Notes under the pieces: generated by a model
What the model was told of the DNA's origin: nothing
The model's input: the letters and a program-made list of their open reading frames with translations, nothing else
The model's database searches: none
Shown here: positions 43,568-52,039 of the stretch, in pieces
Layout: the number at the start of each line of letters is the position of its first letter
How positions within the stretch are numbered: the first letter of the stretch is position 1
Source of the DNA: Candidatus Tisiphia endosymbiont of Beris chalybata
GTDB taxonomy: Bacteria; Pseudomonadota; Alphaproteobacteria; Rickettsiales; Rickettsiaceae
DNA length: 64,000 nucleotides
Reading direction: 5' to 3'
Assembly: GCF_964026555.1 (NCBI RefSeq)
Contig: NZ_OZ032159.1
Span: forward strand, 806,001 to 870,000
Made by a program: the position numbers and the translations under genes

Positions 43568-44065
43568 TTAATATGGAGAACCAATTGCAAAACAGTGTAA
43601 TATTTCTGCTTCTAACTTTTCCATAATCTCTGCTTCTTCATCATTTTGATGATCAAATCCTAATAAATGCAAAATACTATGTACTAAAAGATGTGTAAAA
43701 TGATCTTTAAAAGTCTTATTTTGACTTATTGCTTCTTTTATAATTGTTTCATATCCAAAAGCTATATCTCCTAAATACATATAATGTAAATCTGGCGTAA
43801 ATTCAAGTAAATGCCGGAAATCTAATACTATATCAGGAAATGATAACACATTAGTAGTTTTATCTTTACCTCGAAATTGTTGATTTAAATTCAACATTTG
43901 ACTATCGTCAGTAAGTAAAATCACTATTTCAAGTTCTTGCGTTATTTTTAAATTATTATATCTATTGATTATATTAGCAACAACTTTTTTGACAAAAGAC
44001 TTAGTAATAAACTTATATTGTTGCCAACTTTGAGAACTTCTAATAATTTCAACCTTAATTTTCAT
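43568..44065 (-). CDS. ybeY: Endoribonuclease YbeY (rRNA maturation factor)
   Basis: A 165-residue zinc metalloprotein required for 16S rRNA 3'-end maturation and ribosome quality control. The signature HSILHLLGFDH places ligands at H129, H133 and H139. LNQQFRGKDKTTNVLSFP is the other conserved block. The length is normal. It forms a probable operon with the TlyC/CorC gene, 17 bp downstream. Confidence 0.95.
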   Translation of the reverse strand: MKIKVEIIRSSQSWQQYKFITKSFVKKVVANIINRYNNLKITQELEIVILLTDDSQMLNLNQQFRGKDKTTNVLSFPDIVLDFRHLLEFTPDLHYMYLGDIAFGYETIIKEAISQNKTFKDHFTHLLVHSILHLLGFDHQNDEEAEIMEKLEAEILHCFAIGSPY

Positions 44066-44191
44066 GGGATATATGATGGGCTATAATTATTTGTGCATTG
44101 GAATTATTTTGTATTTTATCAGAAATGCCCGTGTTTTTGTACTAGGTTCTTATATCTACTTATAACATATTTCTAAGATATAAGAACCTAG

Positions 44192-44298
44192 TATAGTCAC
44201 AATTCAGGAGAATTTGGTGCTAGGAGCGATGGTAGAGCCTATATATAATAGGCAAGCGACGAGTGACGATGTCACCAACTTCTCATCAATTGACTATA
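44192..44298. repeat. Palindromic repeat, family E
   Basis: TATAGTCACAATTCAGGAGA...CATCAATTGACTATA. Same interior as 51464-51567 (GGTGCTAGGAGCGATGGTAG). Otherwise the 44066-44389 gap holds nothing recognisable. Confidence 0.85.
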
Positions 44299-44389
44299 TA
44301 ATATGATGGGAAGAGATTAAGTGGAGTCGTATATAATTCCTATTCAAAACTTAAGCAAGTAATTGCTAAGTATAGCTAAATACCGCAGG

Positions 44390-45685
44390 CTATAAGACTA
44401 ATAAGGGTAGCATCCCTATTAAAGGAGATTGTTCATTATATTCTTGAGCACAAGTTGAAAACCAGCCCAAATGCTCATCATTTTGAACCAAAACTCCTGG
44501 AACCTGAGTTGGTGCTTTAAGGAAATCCTGAAAAGCAAAGGGTTTTACTCCTATTACTTCGTATGTTGGGTGGTCAGCTAATGTTTGTGATGACAAAACT
44601 ATAGCATCATTACCAGTAGAGATAATTTGGTCCCAGTCTGGGGAATCTGGTATAACTAACTGGTTACCAACCTGCGCCCAATTATCGGTTGGAATAATGC
44701 ATGGGTTAAGCTGCTCAAAGTACTGAATACCATGATCACGGAGACAGTCTAGTTTTTGGATAGAGGCTGATATTCCTAAATATTGAGCACAGGGTTTAAT
44801 AATTGCACCAACTATATCATATAAATGTTTAGTAAAACTCCAACTTGTCGATACTTCAATATCTTGATTACCATAAAGCCTTAAATTCACTTGCCCTAGC
44901 TGCGGATTACACATATTAATTGGGTTAGGTCTAGCATTCTCACATACCGAATGTTTTCCTACTATTTCTATAGTGTCCTTGAAATTTTCTGCTGTGGTAG
45001 TAAGTAAACCATCTTTAAAGGCTGTTGTTATCGCCTTTAAAGCGCCAGGATTTTCATAGGTATTACATGTACCAAGCTTCAGCCCTTTTCCTGTAATACA
45101 CGCTGCTGCTAATTGTGCATTAACGGCTCCAAGCGAATGACCGCTAGTACTAAACTCAAAATCTGCAGCTGCTTCTTCGCCCCCAACTAATTCAATTGTC
45201 TTCGTTATCATTGCTTTGATTGCGTCAATTTTATAAGGAACCTTACCCTGTTGAACCCGATGACAATCAATTAAATCCCTTATATCTGTGGGTATTGTAC
45301 CTGCTGAGGCAATAAGTACTTTTTTAGCTTGCTCGTTAATAAATACCACGGCTTTATAGCTATATTGATTAGTATCCACACTATCAGAAGATTTAAACGC
45401 TAACCTCCAATCTGTACCCACTAACTTTTCCTCTAAGTTCAATGCTTGACCTTTAAAATTCTCCTCCTGATACATATAATAAGAGAGAGAAGTGCTATGG
45501 AGAGGAAGATCTACACCCTTTAGTGCGACTCTATCTACTGACAATTCACGTTCATTACAAAAGTCATAGCCGCTTCCTAGCTCTATAGAATTATTATTAA
45601 TATCAACAATTGAAGTGTCTAACCCACTACTTTCCTTACCTGCAAAGATTTGGCTATCAAATTGCTTACCACTAGTCCCGCTCAT
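44390..45685 (-). CDS. Alpha/beta-hydrolase, lipase-like protein
   Basis: A 431-residue protein. A lipase-type nucleophile elbow SGHSLGAVNAQLAAA places Ser184 in G-x-S-x-G (182-186). The preceding strand AVVFINEQAKKVLIASAGT and the downstream VIPDSPDWDQI region fit a class-3-lipase or DUF2974-like fold. The catalytic Asp and His cannot be assigned with certainty. There is no signal peptide. Such proteins are candidates for intracellular or type-IV-secreted lipases, but the substrate is unknown. GGAGAG precedes ATG 45685. It stands alone between repeat-bearing gaps. Confidence 0.7.
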   Translation of the reverse strand: MSGTSGKQFDSQIFAGKESSGLDTSIVDINNNSIELGSGYDFCNERELSVDRVALKGVDLPLHSTSLSYYMYQEENFKGQALNLEEKLVGTDWRLAFKSSDSVDTNQYSYKAVVFINEQAKKVLIASAGTIPTDIRDLIDCHRVQQGKVPYKIDAIKAMITKTIELVGGEEAAADFEFSTSGHSLGAVNAQLAAACITGKGLKLGTCNTYENPGALKAITTAFKDGLLTTTAENFKDTIEIVGKHSVCENARPNPINMCNPQLGQVNLRLYGNQDIEVSTSWSFTKHLYDIVGAIIKPCAQYLGISASIQKLDCLRDHGIQYFEQLNPCIIPTDNWAQVGNQLVIPDSPDWDQIISTGNDAIVLSSQTLADHPTYEVIGVKPFAFQDFLKAPTQVPGVLVQNDEHLGWFSTCAQEYNEQSPLIGMLPLLVL

Positions 45686-45795
45686 TTTCTCCTCTCCTTG
45701 AAACCTTATTTTGTTAACCGGTTGATACGGTTTTTTTCAAAGCGTATTATATACTAAACTTTTAAAATATACAATATCTTTATTACAAACTAATG

Positions 45796-45994
45796 GGCAT
45801 TGCCGATAAATAGTTGATGGCAATCAAAGATTGTGCTTGGGTGCCGTAAACGTCATGAGCTAAGCGAGCGTTTGCTGCGCGCGGCAATCCAGGAAACATT
45901 GGTTTGTTTACAGGATTTTTCGAGATTGCTTCGTCAGCCTTATGGCCTTTTCGCAATGACAATGCTCTGGAATCAACTATTTATCGGCAATGCC
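45796..45994. repeat. 199-bp element with 23-bp perfect inverted ends
   Basis: GGCATTGCCGATAAATAGTT at the left and its complement at the right. The interior includes GAGATTGCTTCGTCAGCC and TTTTCGCAATGAC, a motif resembling widely dispersed Rickettsiales intergenic repeats. Different in ends and core from families A-F, and only one copy is present here. Confidence 0.75.
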
Positions 45995-46011
45995 AACTAA
46001 TGCCCTTTTGC

Positions 46012-46155
46012 TAGGTTCTGTGAAGGTTTCTATCTAACGGTCGATTTCGTCGTTATTTTCGTTCTCGAATCCTCACGTACATTTAGTACGCTGCGGTTCT
46101 GTGAGCAAAAATGCCTATAAATCTACTCATTACATAGAAACCTTCACAGAACCTA
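46012..46155. repeat. Palindromic repeat, family D, full length
   Basis: TAGGTTCTGTGAAGGTTTC...GAAACCTTCACAGAACCTA, core CCTCACGTACATTTAGTACGCTGCGG. Its right TAG provides the bolA stop codon. Confidence 0.88.
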
Positions 46156-46401
46156 GTTTATTTTAGAAGGAGGGACTATAGTTTGAATAGTGATAGCATG
46201 CAGTTGCTTATTGTCAATTATTTGAGCCAGAGCCTTTTTTACCATTTTGTGTTGGTTAACAAGGCTTACTCCGACAAAGGTGTCATCTTCTATTATTAGA
46301 GAATAATGATCTTGATCACCTGCATAATCAGTGATTTTTATTTTTGCATTTGAAAAAGTATACCGTATAATTTCTTCAAGCCTTTGAATAGATATTGCCA
46401 T
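46153..46401 (-). CDS. BolA/IbaG-family protein
   Basis: An 82-residue protein of the BolA family, which partners with monothiol glutaredoxins in Fe-S cluster handling. VSLVNQHKMVKKALAQIID and LHAITIQTIVPP form the conserved C-terminal half, and His in LVNQHKMV is the typical ligand position. The stop codon TAG straddles the junction with the family D repeat, so the last residues may have been altered by that insertion. It is divergent from nadD, with 29 bp between the starts, which implies overlapping promoters. Confidence 0.88.
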   Translation of the reverse strand: MAISIQRLEEIIRYTFSNAKIKITDYAGDQDHYSLIIEDDTFVGVSLVNQHKMVKKALAQIIDNKQLHAITIQTIVPPSKIN

Positions 46402-46430
46402 CTTTCACTATCTGTATATAAGTATTTAAT

Positions 46431-47027
46431 ATGCAAAATATATCAAAAACCTATAATCTACAATCTTTAAATTTTTTACGAAATTGCCATTTAAATCTTG
46501 GCATTCTAGGAGGTTCATTTGACCCCGCTCATGTCGGCCATTTACTAATCAGTGAACAAGCTATAAAAATATTAAATTTAGATTATATAATTTGGTTAGT
46601 GGCACTTCAAAATCCTCTAAAAAAACAATATAAGCTAGATATATTTGCAAGGAGTTTTAATGCAGCGCAAATAGTAAAACATCCAAGGATTTTAGTGTCG
46701 TCAGCAGAGTATGATATTGGATCAAATCGCACTTATACTACTCTTCGAAGGTTTAAAGAATTATTTAATACTATAAATTTTATTTTCCTTATGGGTATTG
46801 ATAATATAAATAATTTCCATAAATGGTATAGGTACCAAGACATACCTAGCGTGTGTAAAATTGTGGTTTTTGATAGACCAAATATCTCGGGGCGTTTGAA
46901 TTTTAATCGCTTTAATACAGACTTTAAGGCAAATATTGATAAAACAATAAATAATAATATTACAATATATCGTGGAATGATGTCGGAAATTTCCTCTTCG
47001 TTGATCCGGGCAAATCTAAAAGGGTAA
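46431..47027 (+). CDS. nadD: Nicotinate-nucleotide adenylyltransferase
   Basis: Transfers AMP to nicotinate mononucleotide in NAD synthesis. The nucleotidyltransferase signature GILGGSFDPAHVGH is at 24-37 (the H-x-G-H turn) and the C-terminal SEISSSLIRANL carries the ISSTxIR-type motif. The length of 198 is normal. It is followed 2 bp later by rsfS, the classical nadD-rsfS pair, so the two are co-translated. The N-terminus has about 20 residues before the signature, slightly longer than usual. Confidence 0.95.
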   Translation: MQNISKTYNLQSLNFLRNCHLNLGILGGSFDPAHVGHLLISEQAIKILNLDYIIWLVALQNPLKKQYKLDIFARSFNAAQIVKHPRILVSSAEYDIGSNRTYTTLRRFKELFNTINFIFLMGIDNINNFHKWYRYQDIPSVCKIVVFDRPNISGRLNFNRFNTDFKANIDKTINNNITIYRGMMSEISSSLIRANLKG

Positions 47028-47029
47028 TT

Positions 47030-47383
47030 ATGCTAGAAAATATTGAAACATTGAAAGAATTTATAGTACAATGTTTAGAAGAAAGAAAAGCTGAAGCAAT
47101 AACTATAATTGATGTAAGAAAGAACACAACTTTAGCGGAATATATTATTCTTGCTAATGGCCGTTCTACTAAAAATGTTGGAGCGATAGCCGAATATGTA
47201 GCTTTGGAATTAAAACAACAAGCGGCCATTAATGTTAATATTGAAGGGCTTGGAAAGTCAGAATGGGTACTAATAGATGCGGGAAATATATTAATTAATA
47301 TATTTTATCCAGCAGTTAGAGAACATTTTAAATTAGAAGAGATGTGGGCTAAAAAAGCATGCCTCCCTACTCCAACCAACTAG
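47030..47383 (+). CDS. rsfS: Ribosomal silencing factor RsfS
   Basis: A 117-residue protein (DUF143/Oligomerisation domain) that binds L14 and prevents subunit joining under starvation. ITIIDVRKNTTLAEYIILAN, GLGKSEWVLIDAGNILINIF and YPAVREHFKLEEMW are the conserved blocks, all intact. It begins 2 bp after nadD. A family A' palindromic repeat lies about 60 bp downstream. Confidence 0.95.
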   Translation: MLENIETLKEFIVQCLEERKAEAITIIDVRKNTTLAEYIILANGRSTKNVGAIAEYVALELKQQAAINVNIEGLGKSEWVLIDAGNILINIFYPAVREHFKLEEMWAKKACLPTPTN

Positions 47384-47446
47384 TCTATACTGCTTGGAGT
47401 AAGGAAAGAGGATTATTAACAATAATGTCATAACCCTAGCAAAATA

Positions 47447-47576
47447 GACTTCCTGCATAAGTCGATCTAGTTGGTAATTTTGTCGTTGGCTATATTGTCT
47501 GGGTAGGCACCGATAGCCGGCCGGCTTAGTTTTTTCTAACAATTCCGTAAAGCTACTTTGACTTATACAGGAAGAC
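47447..47576. repeat. Palindromic repeat, family A' (130 bp)
   Basis: GACTTCCTGCATAAGTCGAT...CTTATACAGGAAGAC with an interior partly replaced (GTCTGGGTAGGCACCGATAG). Confidence 0.7.
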
Positions 47577-48345
47577 TAATAGAAAAAAATAATTAACTTG
47601 TGCTAGACAATTGTTAGTTTTTAAACTAAATTTTTGTTATATTTTCAGTAACACGTGTATAATCATTAATACTTAATTAATTAAGTGCACTCGAGTTCCA
47701 CAGCTGTTTGTTTTATCATACAATATGAAGGCTCTATTTTAGTTTGTGCCATATACTGCTTTAACCTGCCAGGCCCCTCATTTTATTTTGGCCTAGAAGA
47801 TTATATGCTATAAATCAATTTAGGTAAATTAAGGAGCCGAAAAGTAAAGCGCGTAGTCAAAAGTTACTAGGTTCTGAGAAGAAAATTTTTATAGCTTGAT
47901 TTATACGTATTTTATCTGCAAAACAGCAGAAATTTTTTGAGGGGTAGGGCACTGTTCCCGCAAAATTTCTACTGTTTTTTGATAAAAATTCTCTATAAAT
48001 CATTTCGAAAAAATTTCTTTCAAAAGACTTCCTGCATTAATCAAGCTAGTCCTTCGGAATTGTTAGGAGAAACGCGTCCTGCTACCGCAGAGCTCTTGGA
48101 TGTGCGTGGGGACCTTTCACCTAGGTCTGACGTGCACACTACCAGTTAGATACGAGTTGCGAAAGAGGACTAATTAAAAACAATTCTTGAAGTTCTGCGA
48201 GTATATACTTATATCATATTGACTACTACAGTACTTAAATAATATAGGTAAGACCAGGCACTCATAACAAAATAACCAAGTAATTCTTGAAAGTGAAATA
48301 ATATTATAACCAGTAATTGGTTTTATCAAATAACATAAGGTATAA
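47577..48345. other. Gene-free region with one repeat
   Basis: No supported gene. It includes the short palindrome ACTTAATTAATTAAGT near 47669 and a family A'/F-type repeat at 48026-48170. An open frame of 70 codons here is produced by the repeat itself. Confidence 0.4.
48026..48170. repeat. Palindromic repeat, family A/F mosaic
   Basis: GACTTCCTGCATTAATCAAG...TACGAGTTGCGAAAGAGGAC. One frame encodes SELLGETRPATAELLDVRG, parallel to the peptide encoded by family A. The two arms come from different families, so it is a mosaic. Confidence 0.65.
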
Positions 48346-50085
48346 ATGGACGAGCATATCCTGATTAATGTCATAATTTTACTAGGAACTGCCGTATTCG
48401 TAGTAGCGTCGCTTAAACGTCTTAACTTAAGCCCAGTGTTAGGTTATTTAATTGCCGGCGCAACCATTGGAGATAATGGGTTCCGAATTGTAACATATGA
48501 CCAAACTAAATTATTGGGAGAATTAGGAGTAGTATTCTTACTTTTTGCAATAGGCTTAGAGTTATCTTTTAAAAGATTGAAAGTAATGAGGCGGTATGTA
48601 TTCGGCCTTGGCTCTTTGCAAGTATTAACTACTGCTATAATAGTGGCTGCCGCTGTTGTGTTAATTAACGGTAATAGTAATGCTTCTATCATTATCGGTG
48701 GAGGGCTTGCCTTATCATCCACTGCTCTAGTAATGCAAGTGATAGAAGAAAGTCGAAGTCAATCAACTCAACATGGACGTATCGCTTTATCAGTGTTACT
48801 ATTACAAGATTTAGCAGTAGTACCTCTACTAGTGATTGTGCCCTTACTTGCAGGAAACAGTAAAGCTTCACTAATTTCAGCTTTAGGCATAGCCTTAGTT
48901 AAGGCAATTATTGCGCTATTAACTATTTTTATAGCTGGCAGGTTATTATTAAGGCCATTATTTGCTTTAATTTCCTCAGATAATGGAGATGTCAATGAAC
49001 TACCTATCTCTATGACTTTATTAATAGTCTTATCTGCCGCTTGGGCTACTGAATATTTTGGGCTATCTCTTGCTTTGGGAGCGTTTGTTGCCGGGGTTTT
49101 AGTAGCGGAAACAGAATTTCGTATGCAAGCGGAAGAAAGTATATACCCATTTAAAAGTTTATTACTAGGATTATTTTTTATGACAGTAGGAATGAAAATT
49201 GATGCATATGAAATATATGCTCAAATTTCTACTATCCTTACTTGTTCTTTAGCTCTCATTATAGTAAAAACCTTAATTATTACTGCCTTGTGTATTTTAT
49301 TCGGCTTTAATAAAGGTGTTGCTTTGCATGCTGGATTATTATTATCACAAGGAGGAGAGTTTGCTTTTATCTTATTTGGATTGGGCAAAGAAACAGGGAT
49401 CCTTGAAGAAAATATAGCAAATATTCTGTTATTAACCGTAACTTGTACTATGGCCTTAACTCCTTTATTAGCAATGCTTGGAAAGAAACTCTCTGAAAGG
49501 TTAGATAAAGGTTTAGGTAAAACATCTCTTCAAATTATAGAGCTAGGCGCAAGAGACTTAACCAACCACATAATAATTGCCGGTTTTGGCAGTGTGGGTA
49601 AAATGATTGCATTGGTTCTAGAAGCTGAAGGCATTAATTATATAGCTCTAGATGTAAATGATGATCTTGTAAAAGAAGAAACGGCTAATGGCTTCCCTGT
49701 CTTTAAAGGGGATGTCTCTCAAATTGATACATTAAAAGCCGTAGGGGCGGAAAGGATTTTAGCCTTAGCTCTAACAATGAATAATCATATTACTATTAAA
49801 AAATCTCTGCGAACCACCACAAGTTATTTTCCTGATCTTGAAGTTATAGTTCGGTTGAAAAACCTACAAAATGCTAGAGAATTTTATGATGCAGGAGCCA
49901 CTACTATTATACCAGAAGATTATGAAACTGGCTTACAGTTAGGAGGAACAATTTTAAAGTTTATTGGTATTAGTGAGTATGAGATCAATCGCATTAAAGG
50001 ACAATTTAGGTCTGGTAATTATGTAATAGCTAAACGGGATGATGCATTAAGCGCATTAGAAGAAAATGAGTCAGAAACATATTAA
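48346..50085 (+). CDS. CPA2-type cation:proton antiporter (KefB/KefC-like) with TrkA-N domain
   Basis: A 579-residue inner-membrane protein. An N-terminal Na+/H+ exchanger domain of about 12 helices (residues 5-385; PVLGYLIAGATIGDNGF, FLLFAIGLELSFKRLKVM, LSSTALVMQVIEE, LLLQDLAVVPLLVIVPLLAG) is followed by a TrkA-N Rossmann domain (IIAGFGSVGKMIALVLEAEG, about 405-424, then ALDVNDDLV). It exports K+ or Na+ in exchange for protons, probably gated by NAD(H) or glutathione as in Kef proteins. Which ion is carried is not decidable. The C-terminal TrkA-C domain is missing. Single gene. Confidence 0.9.
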   Translation: MDEHILINVIILLGTAVFVVASLKRLNLSPVLGYLIAGATIGDNGFRIVTYDQTKLLGELGVVFLLFAIGLELSFKRLKVMRRYVFGLGSLQVLTTAIIVAAAVVLINGNSNASIIIGGGLALSSTALVMQVIEESRSQSTQHGRIALSVLLLQDLAVVPLLVIVPLLAGNSKASLISALGIALVKAIIALLTIFIAGRLLLRPLFALISSDNGDVNELPISMTLLIVLSAAWATEYFGLSLALGAFVAGVLVAETEFRMQAEESIYPFKSLLLGLFFMTVGMKIDAYEIYAQISTILTCSLALIIVKTLIITALCILFGFNKGVALHAGLLLSQGGEFAFILFGLGKETGILEENIANILLLTVTCTMALTPLLAMLGKKLSERLDKGLGKTSLQIIELGARDLTNHIIIAGFGSVGKMIALVLEAEGINYIALDVNDDLVKEETANGFPVFKGDVSQIDTLKAVGAERILALALTMNNHITIKKSLRTTTSYFPDLEVIVRLKNLQNAREFYDAGATTIIPEDYETGLQLGGTILKFIGISEYEINRIKGQFRSGNYVIAKRDDALSALEENESETY

Positions 50086-50171
50086 AGTTCACTCAGATTC
50101 AATTTAAAAAATCAGACTAGTCTATTAATTAGGCTTCTTTTGAAACTCGCATTGCACAGGGAATTTGAATA

Positions 50172-50313
50172 GACCTCTTGCATAACCTAAAGATAATTGA
50201 AGAATTTTTAGGAGAAACGAAGTCGAGTACCGCAGCGTACATAGACGTACGTGAGGAACAGAGAGGAGTTTCGACGACAAAATTACCAATTAGATTAGGT
50301 TATGCAAGAGGTC
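50172..50313. repeat. 142-bp palindromic repeat, family A (copy e)
   Basis: TA-flanked (50170-50171, 50314-50315), opposite orientation to 5986. Intergenic, after the antiporter gene. Confidence 0.9.
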
Positions 50314-50467
50314 TAATGAAAGCCACGAAGTAAAACCGCAGCGCACTGTGGTACAGCTGAGGAACTTGTCTAAACTCAATGTGCAAATTACTAGCTTGAT
50401 ATGAGTTTCGCATGAAGTCTATTATTGTTATCTTGCTAATCAAATCACCCATAATCAAGTCATCAAT

Positions 50468-51271
50468 ATGTTGTATAAGTTATTAGACTTTCTGCATACG
50501 CCACAGAGCTCTTCGGAATTTATAGCAGAAACGAAGCCAGCCACTAAAGCGTACATAGATATAGCGGAGGAGGAGAGACGAGCTTCGATAACAACATTCG
50601 ACTTCTTTCCTAGCTCGTATCGCGCTGGTAATTGGGACAATGAATCTAGGCTCAAATCCTCCGCTGAACTTAAGTACGCTGCGGTTTTGCGTGAGTCATA
50701 TCCTGCAAATTCCTTGCGCGATGCGAACTGCGAAAGAGGCCTATTACCGATTAGATTGTCTTATGTAGAAAGTCTAGTAATGGCTCTGTGGTCAAGACTG
50801 TATCTTCATGTGCTTATTTGCTCAACCTTAGCTATTATGCCTCTGTTAGTCCTAGCTGAGGGCAAAAAACTTTCTCTCCCTCGCTTTGCTTCAATCAAAT
50901 CTAATGAAGTAAATGCACGGGTAGGGCCTAGTATCAAATCATCTATAGAATGGGTATTTATTAAAAAAGGCGAACCTGTAGAAATTATTGAAGAATACGA
51001 GCAATGGAGACAGATACAAGATATTAAAGGAGAAGGTGGGTGGGTACATTCGAGTGTATTATCTGGCAAAAGATCAGTAATTATAATAAGCCCTAATCCA
51101 GTGAAGCTTACCAAAGCACCTAACGATATTCATAAGGTTAGAGCCATAGTACATAATAAAGTTCGTTGTTTGCTTAATAAATGCCAAAATGATTATTGTC
51201 AAATTAGCTGTCAAAAGAAGAAAGGATGGCTTCCTAAGGGTGATTTATGGGGGGTGTATAAGAACGAATAA
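50468..51271 (+). CDS. Exported SH3-domain protein with nested in-frame palindromic repeats
   Basis: A 267-residue protein. From about residue 104 it reads MALWSRLYLHVLICSTLAIM with PLLVLAEG, a normal signal peptide, followed by two bacterial SH3-like units (EVNARVGPSIKSSIEWVF...WVHSSVLSG and KVRAIVHNKVRCLLNKCQ...GWLPKGDLWG), as in DUF1058/SH3_4 proteins acting at the envelope. Residues about 7-103 are entirely encoded by one palindromic repeat split by another. Without them the protein starts MLYKLL directly before the signal core. Total insert with one TA is 291 nt, 97 codons, so the frame is kept. The function of the SH3 part is presumably peptidoglycan or protein binding. Confidence 0.85.
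   Translation: MLYKLLDFLHTPQSSSEFIAETKPATKAYIDIAEEERRASITTFDFFPSSYRAGNWDNESRLKSSAELKYAAVLRESYPANSLRDANCERGLLPIRLSYVESLVMALWSRLYLHVLICSTLAIMPLLVLAEGKKLSLPRFASIKSNEVNARVGPSIKSSIEWVFIKKGEPVEIIEEYEQWRQIQDIKGEGGWVHSSVLSGKRSVIIISPNPVKLTKAPNDIHKVRAIVHNKVRCLLNKCQNDYCQISCQKKKGWLPKGDLWGVYKNE
50486..50774. repeat. Nested palindromic repeats in coding sequence (family A' split by family F)
   Basis: Outer arms GACTTTCTGCATACGCC and CTTATGTAGAAAGTC are TA-flanked. Within them lies a second repeat from about TTTCCTAGCTCGTATCGCGC to GCGAACTGCGAAAGAGGCC with core AACTTAAGTACGCTGCGG. The whole is in frame. Confidence 0.85.
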
Positions 51272-51302
51272 CTAAAATTATTACAATAGATCTCTTTTGT
51301 AA

Positions 51303-51430
51303 TATACTACTCGTCTTTCAAAAATTGTTTTTTTATTTTATCATGGACTCACGGGCTCACGTACTGGCATGTACGCTGCGCGCGCTCGCCATTTAAAATA
51401 AAATCCAATTCTTGAAGTACGAGCAGTATA
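51303..51430. repeat. 128-bp palindromic repeat, family C
   Basis: Near-identical to 9066-9193. It lies just after the SH3 gene. Confidence 0.88.
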
Positions 51431-51463
51431 CCATTTCCAAAAACTAATCATCACGTAGTGGGG

Positions 51464-51567
51464 TATAGTCAATTCAGGAGAATTTGGTGCTAGGAGCGAT
51501 GGTAGAGCCTATATATCATAGGCAAGCGACGAGTGACGACGTCACCAACTTCTCCTGAATTGACTAT
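51464..51567. repeat. 104-bp palindromic repeat, family E, full length
   Basis: TATAGTCAATTCAGGAGAA...TTCTCCTGAATTGACTATG. This is the complete reference copy for the partial copies at 20981 and 44192. Confidence 0.88.
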
Positions 51568-51686
51568 GGCACTGTTAACAAAATAAGTTATACCAATTCC
51601 CATTATTAACTAGGCTATTTAGCGCTAGAATATAGGTTGTATTTCTGTTATAATTTTCTTACGATGAGAAAATAGGTAACAGAATA

Positions 51687-51828
51687 GACCTCTTGCATAA
51701 CCTAATCTAATTGGTCATTTTGTCGTCGAAACTCCTCTCTGTTCCTCACGTACGTCTATGTACGCTGCGGTACCCGACTTCGTTTCTCCTAAAAATTCTT
51801 CAATTATCTTTAGGTTATGCAAGAGGTC
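51687..51828. repeat. 142-bp palindromic repeat, family A (copy f)
   Basis: TA-flanked. The right TA is immediately followed by the ATG of an IS630-like fragment (TAATGAAAAAC), so the repeat has separated that gene's start codon from its upstream GGTAAC-type ribosome site. Confidence 0.9.
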
Positions 51829-51830
51829 TA

Positions 51831-51985
51831 ATGAAAAACAAATCAAAATTACTGGATCAGGAGGTAGTAGAAATAGCCACGAAAGAGCTGAAGAAATTGG
51901 GGAATTACGGATATGTAAGCAAGAAGCTAAATGCAGTGATTGCAGCCAGTAAACATTCTATTACAGAAGTAGCTAAGGTATATTG
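51831..51985 (+). pseudogene. IS630-like transposase, N-terminal fragment
   Basis: About 51 codons starting MKNKSKLLDQEVVEIATKEL, with a predicted helix-turn-helix start (NAVIAASKHSITEVAKVY). It is cut off by IS3 copy B, whose terminal TGA ends the frame. The remainder is not found across the IS3 element. Confidence 0.55.
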
Positions 51986-52039
51986 AACTGCGCCCCTATG
52001 TTTAGACCAAAAAAGCTTTAAATAGAGAGACTATTATTT

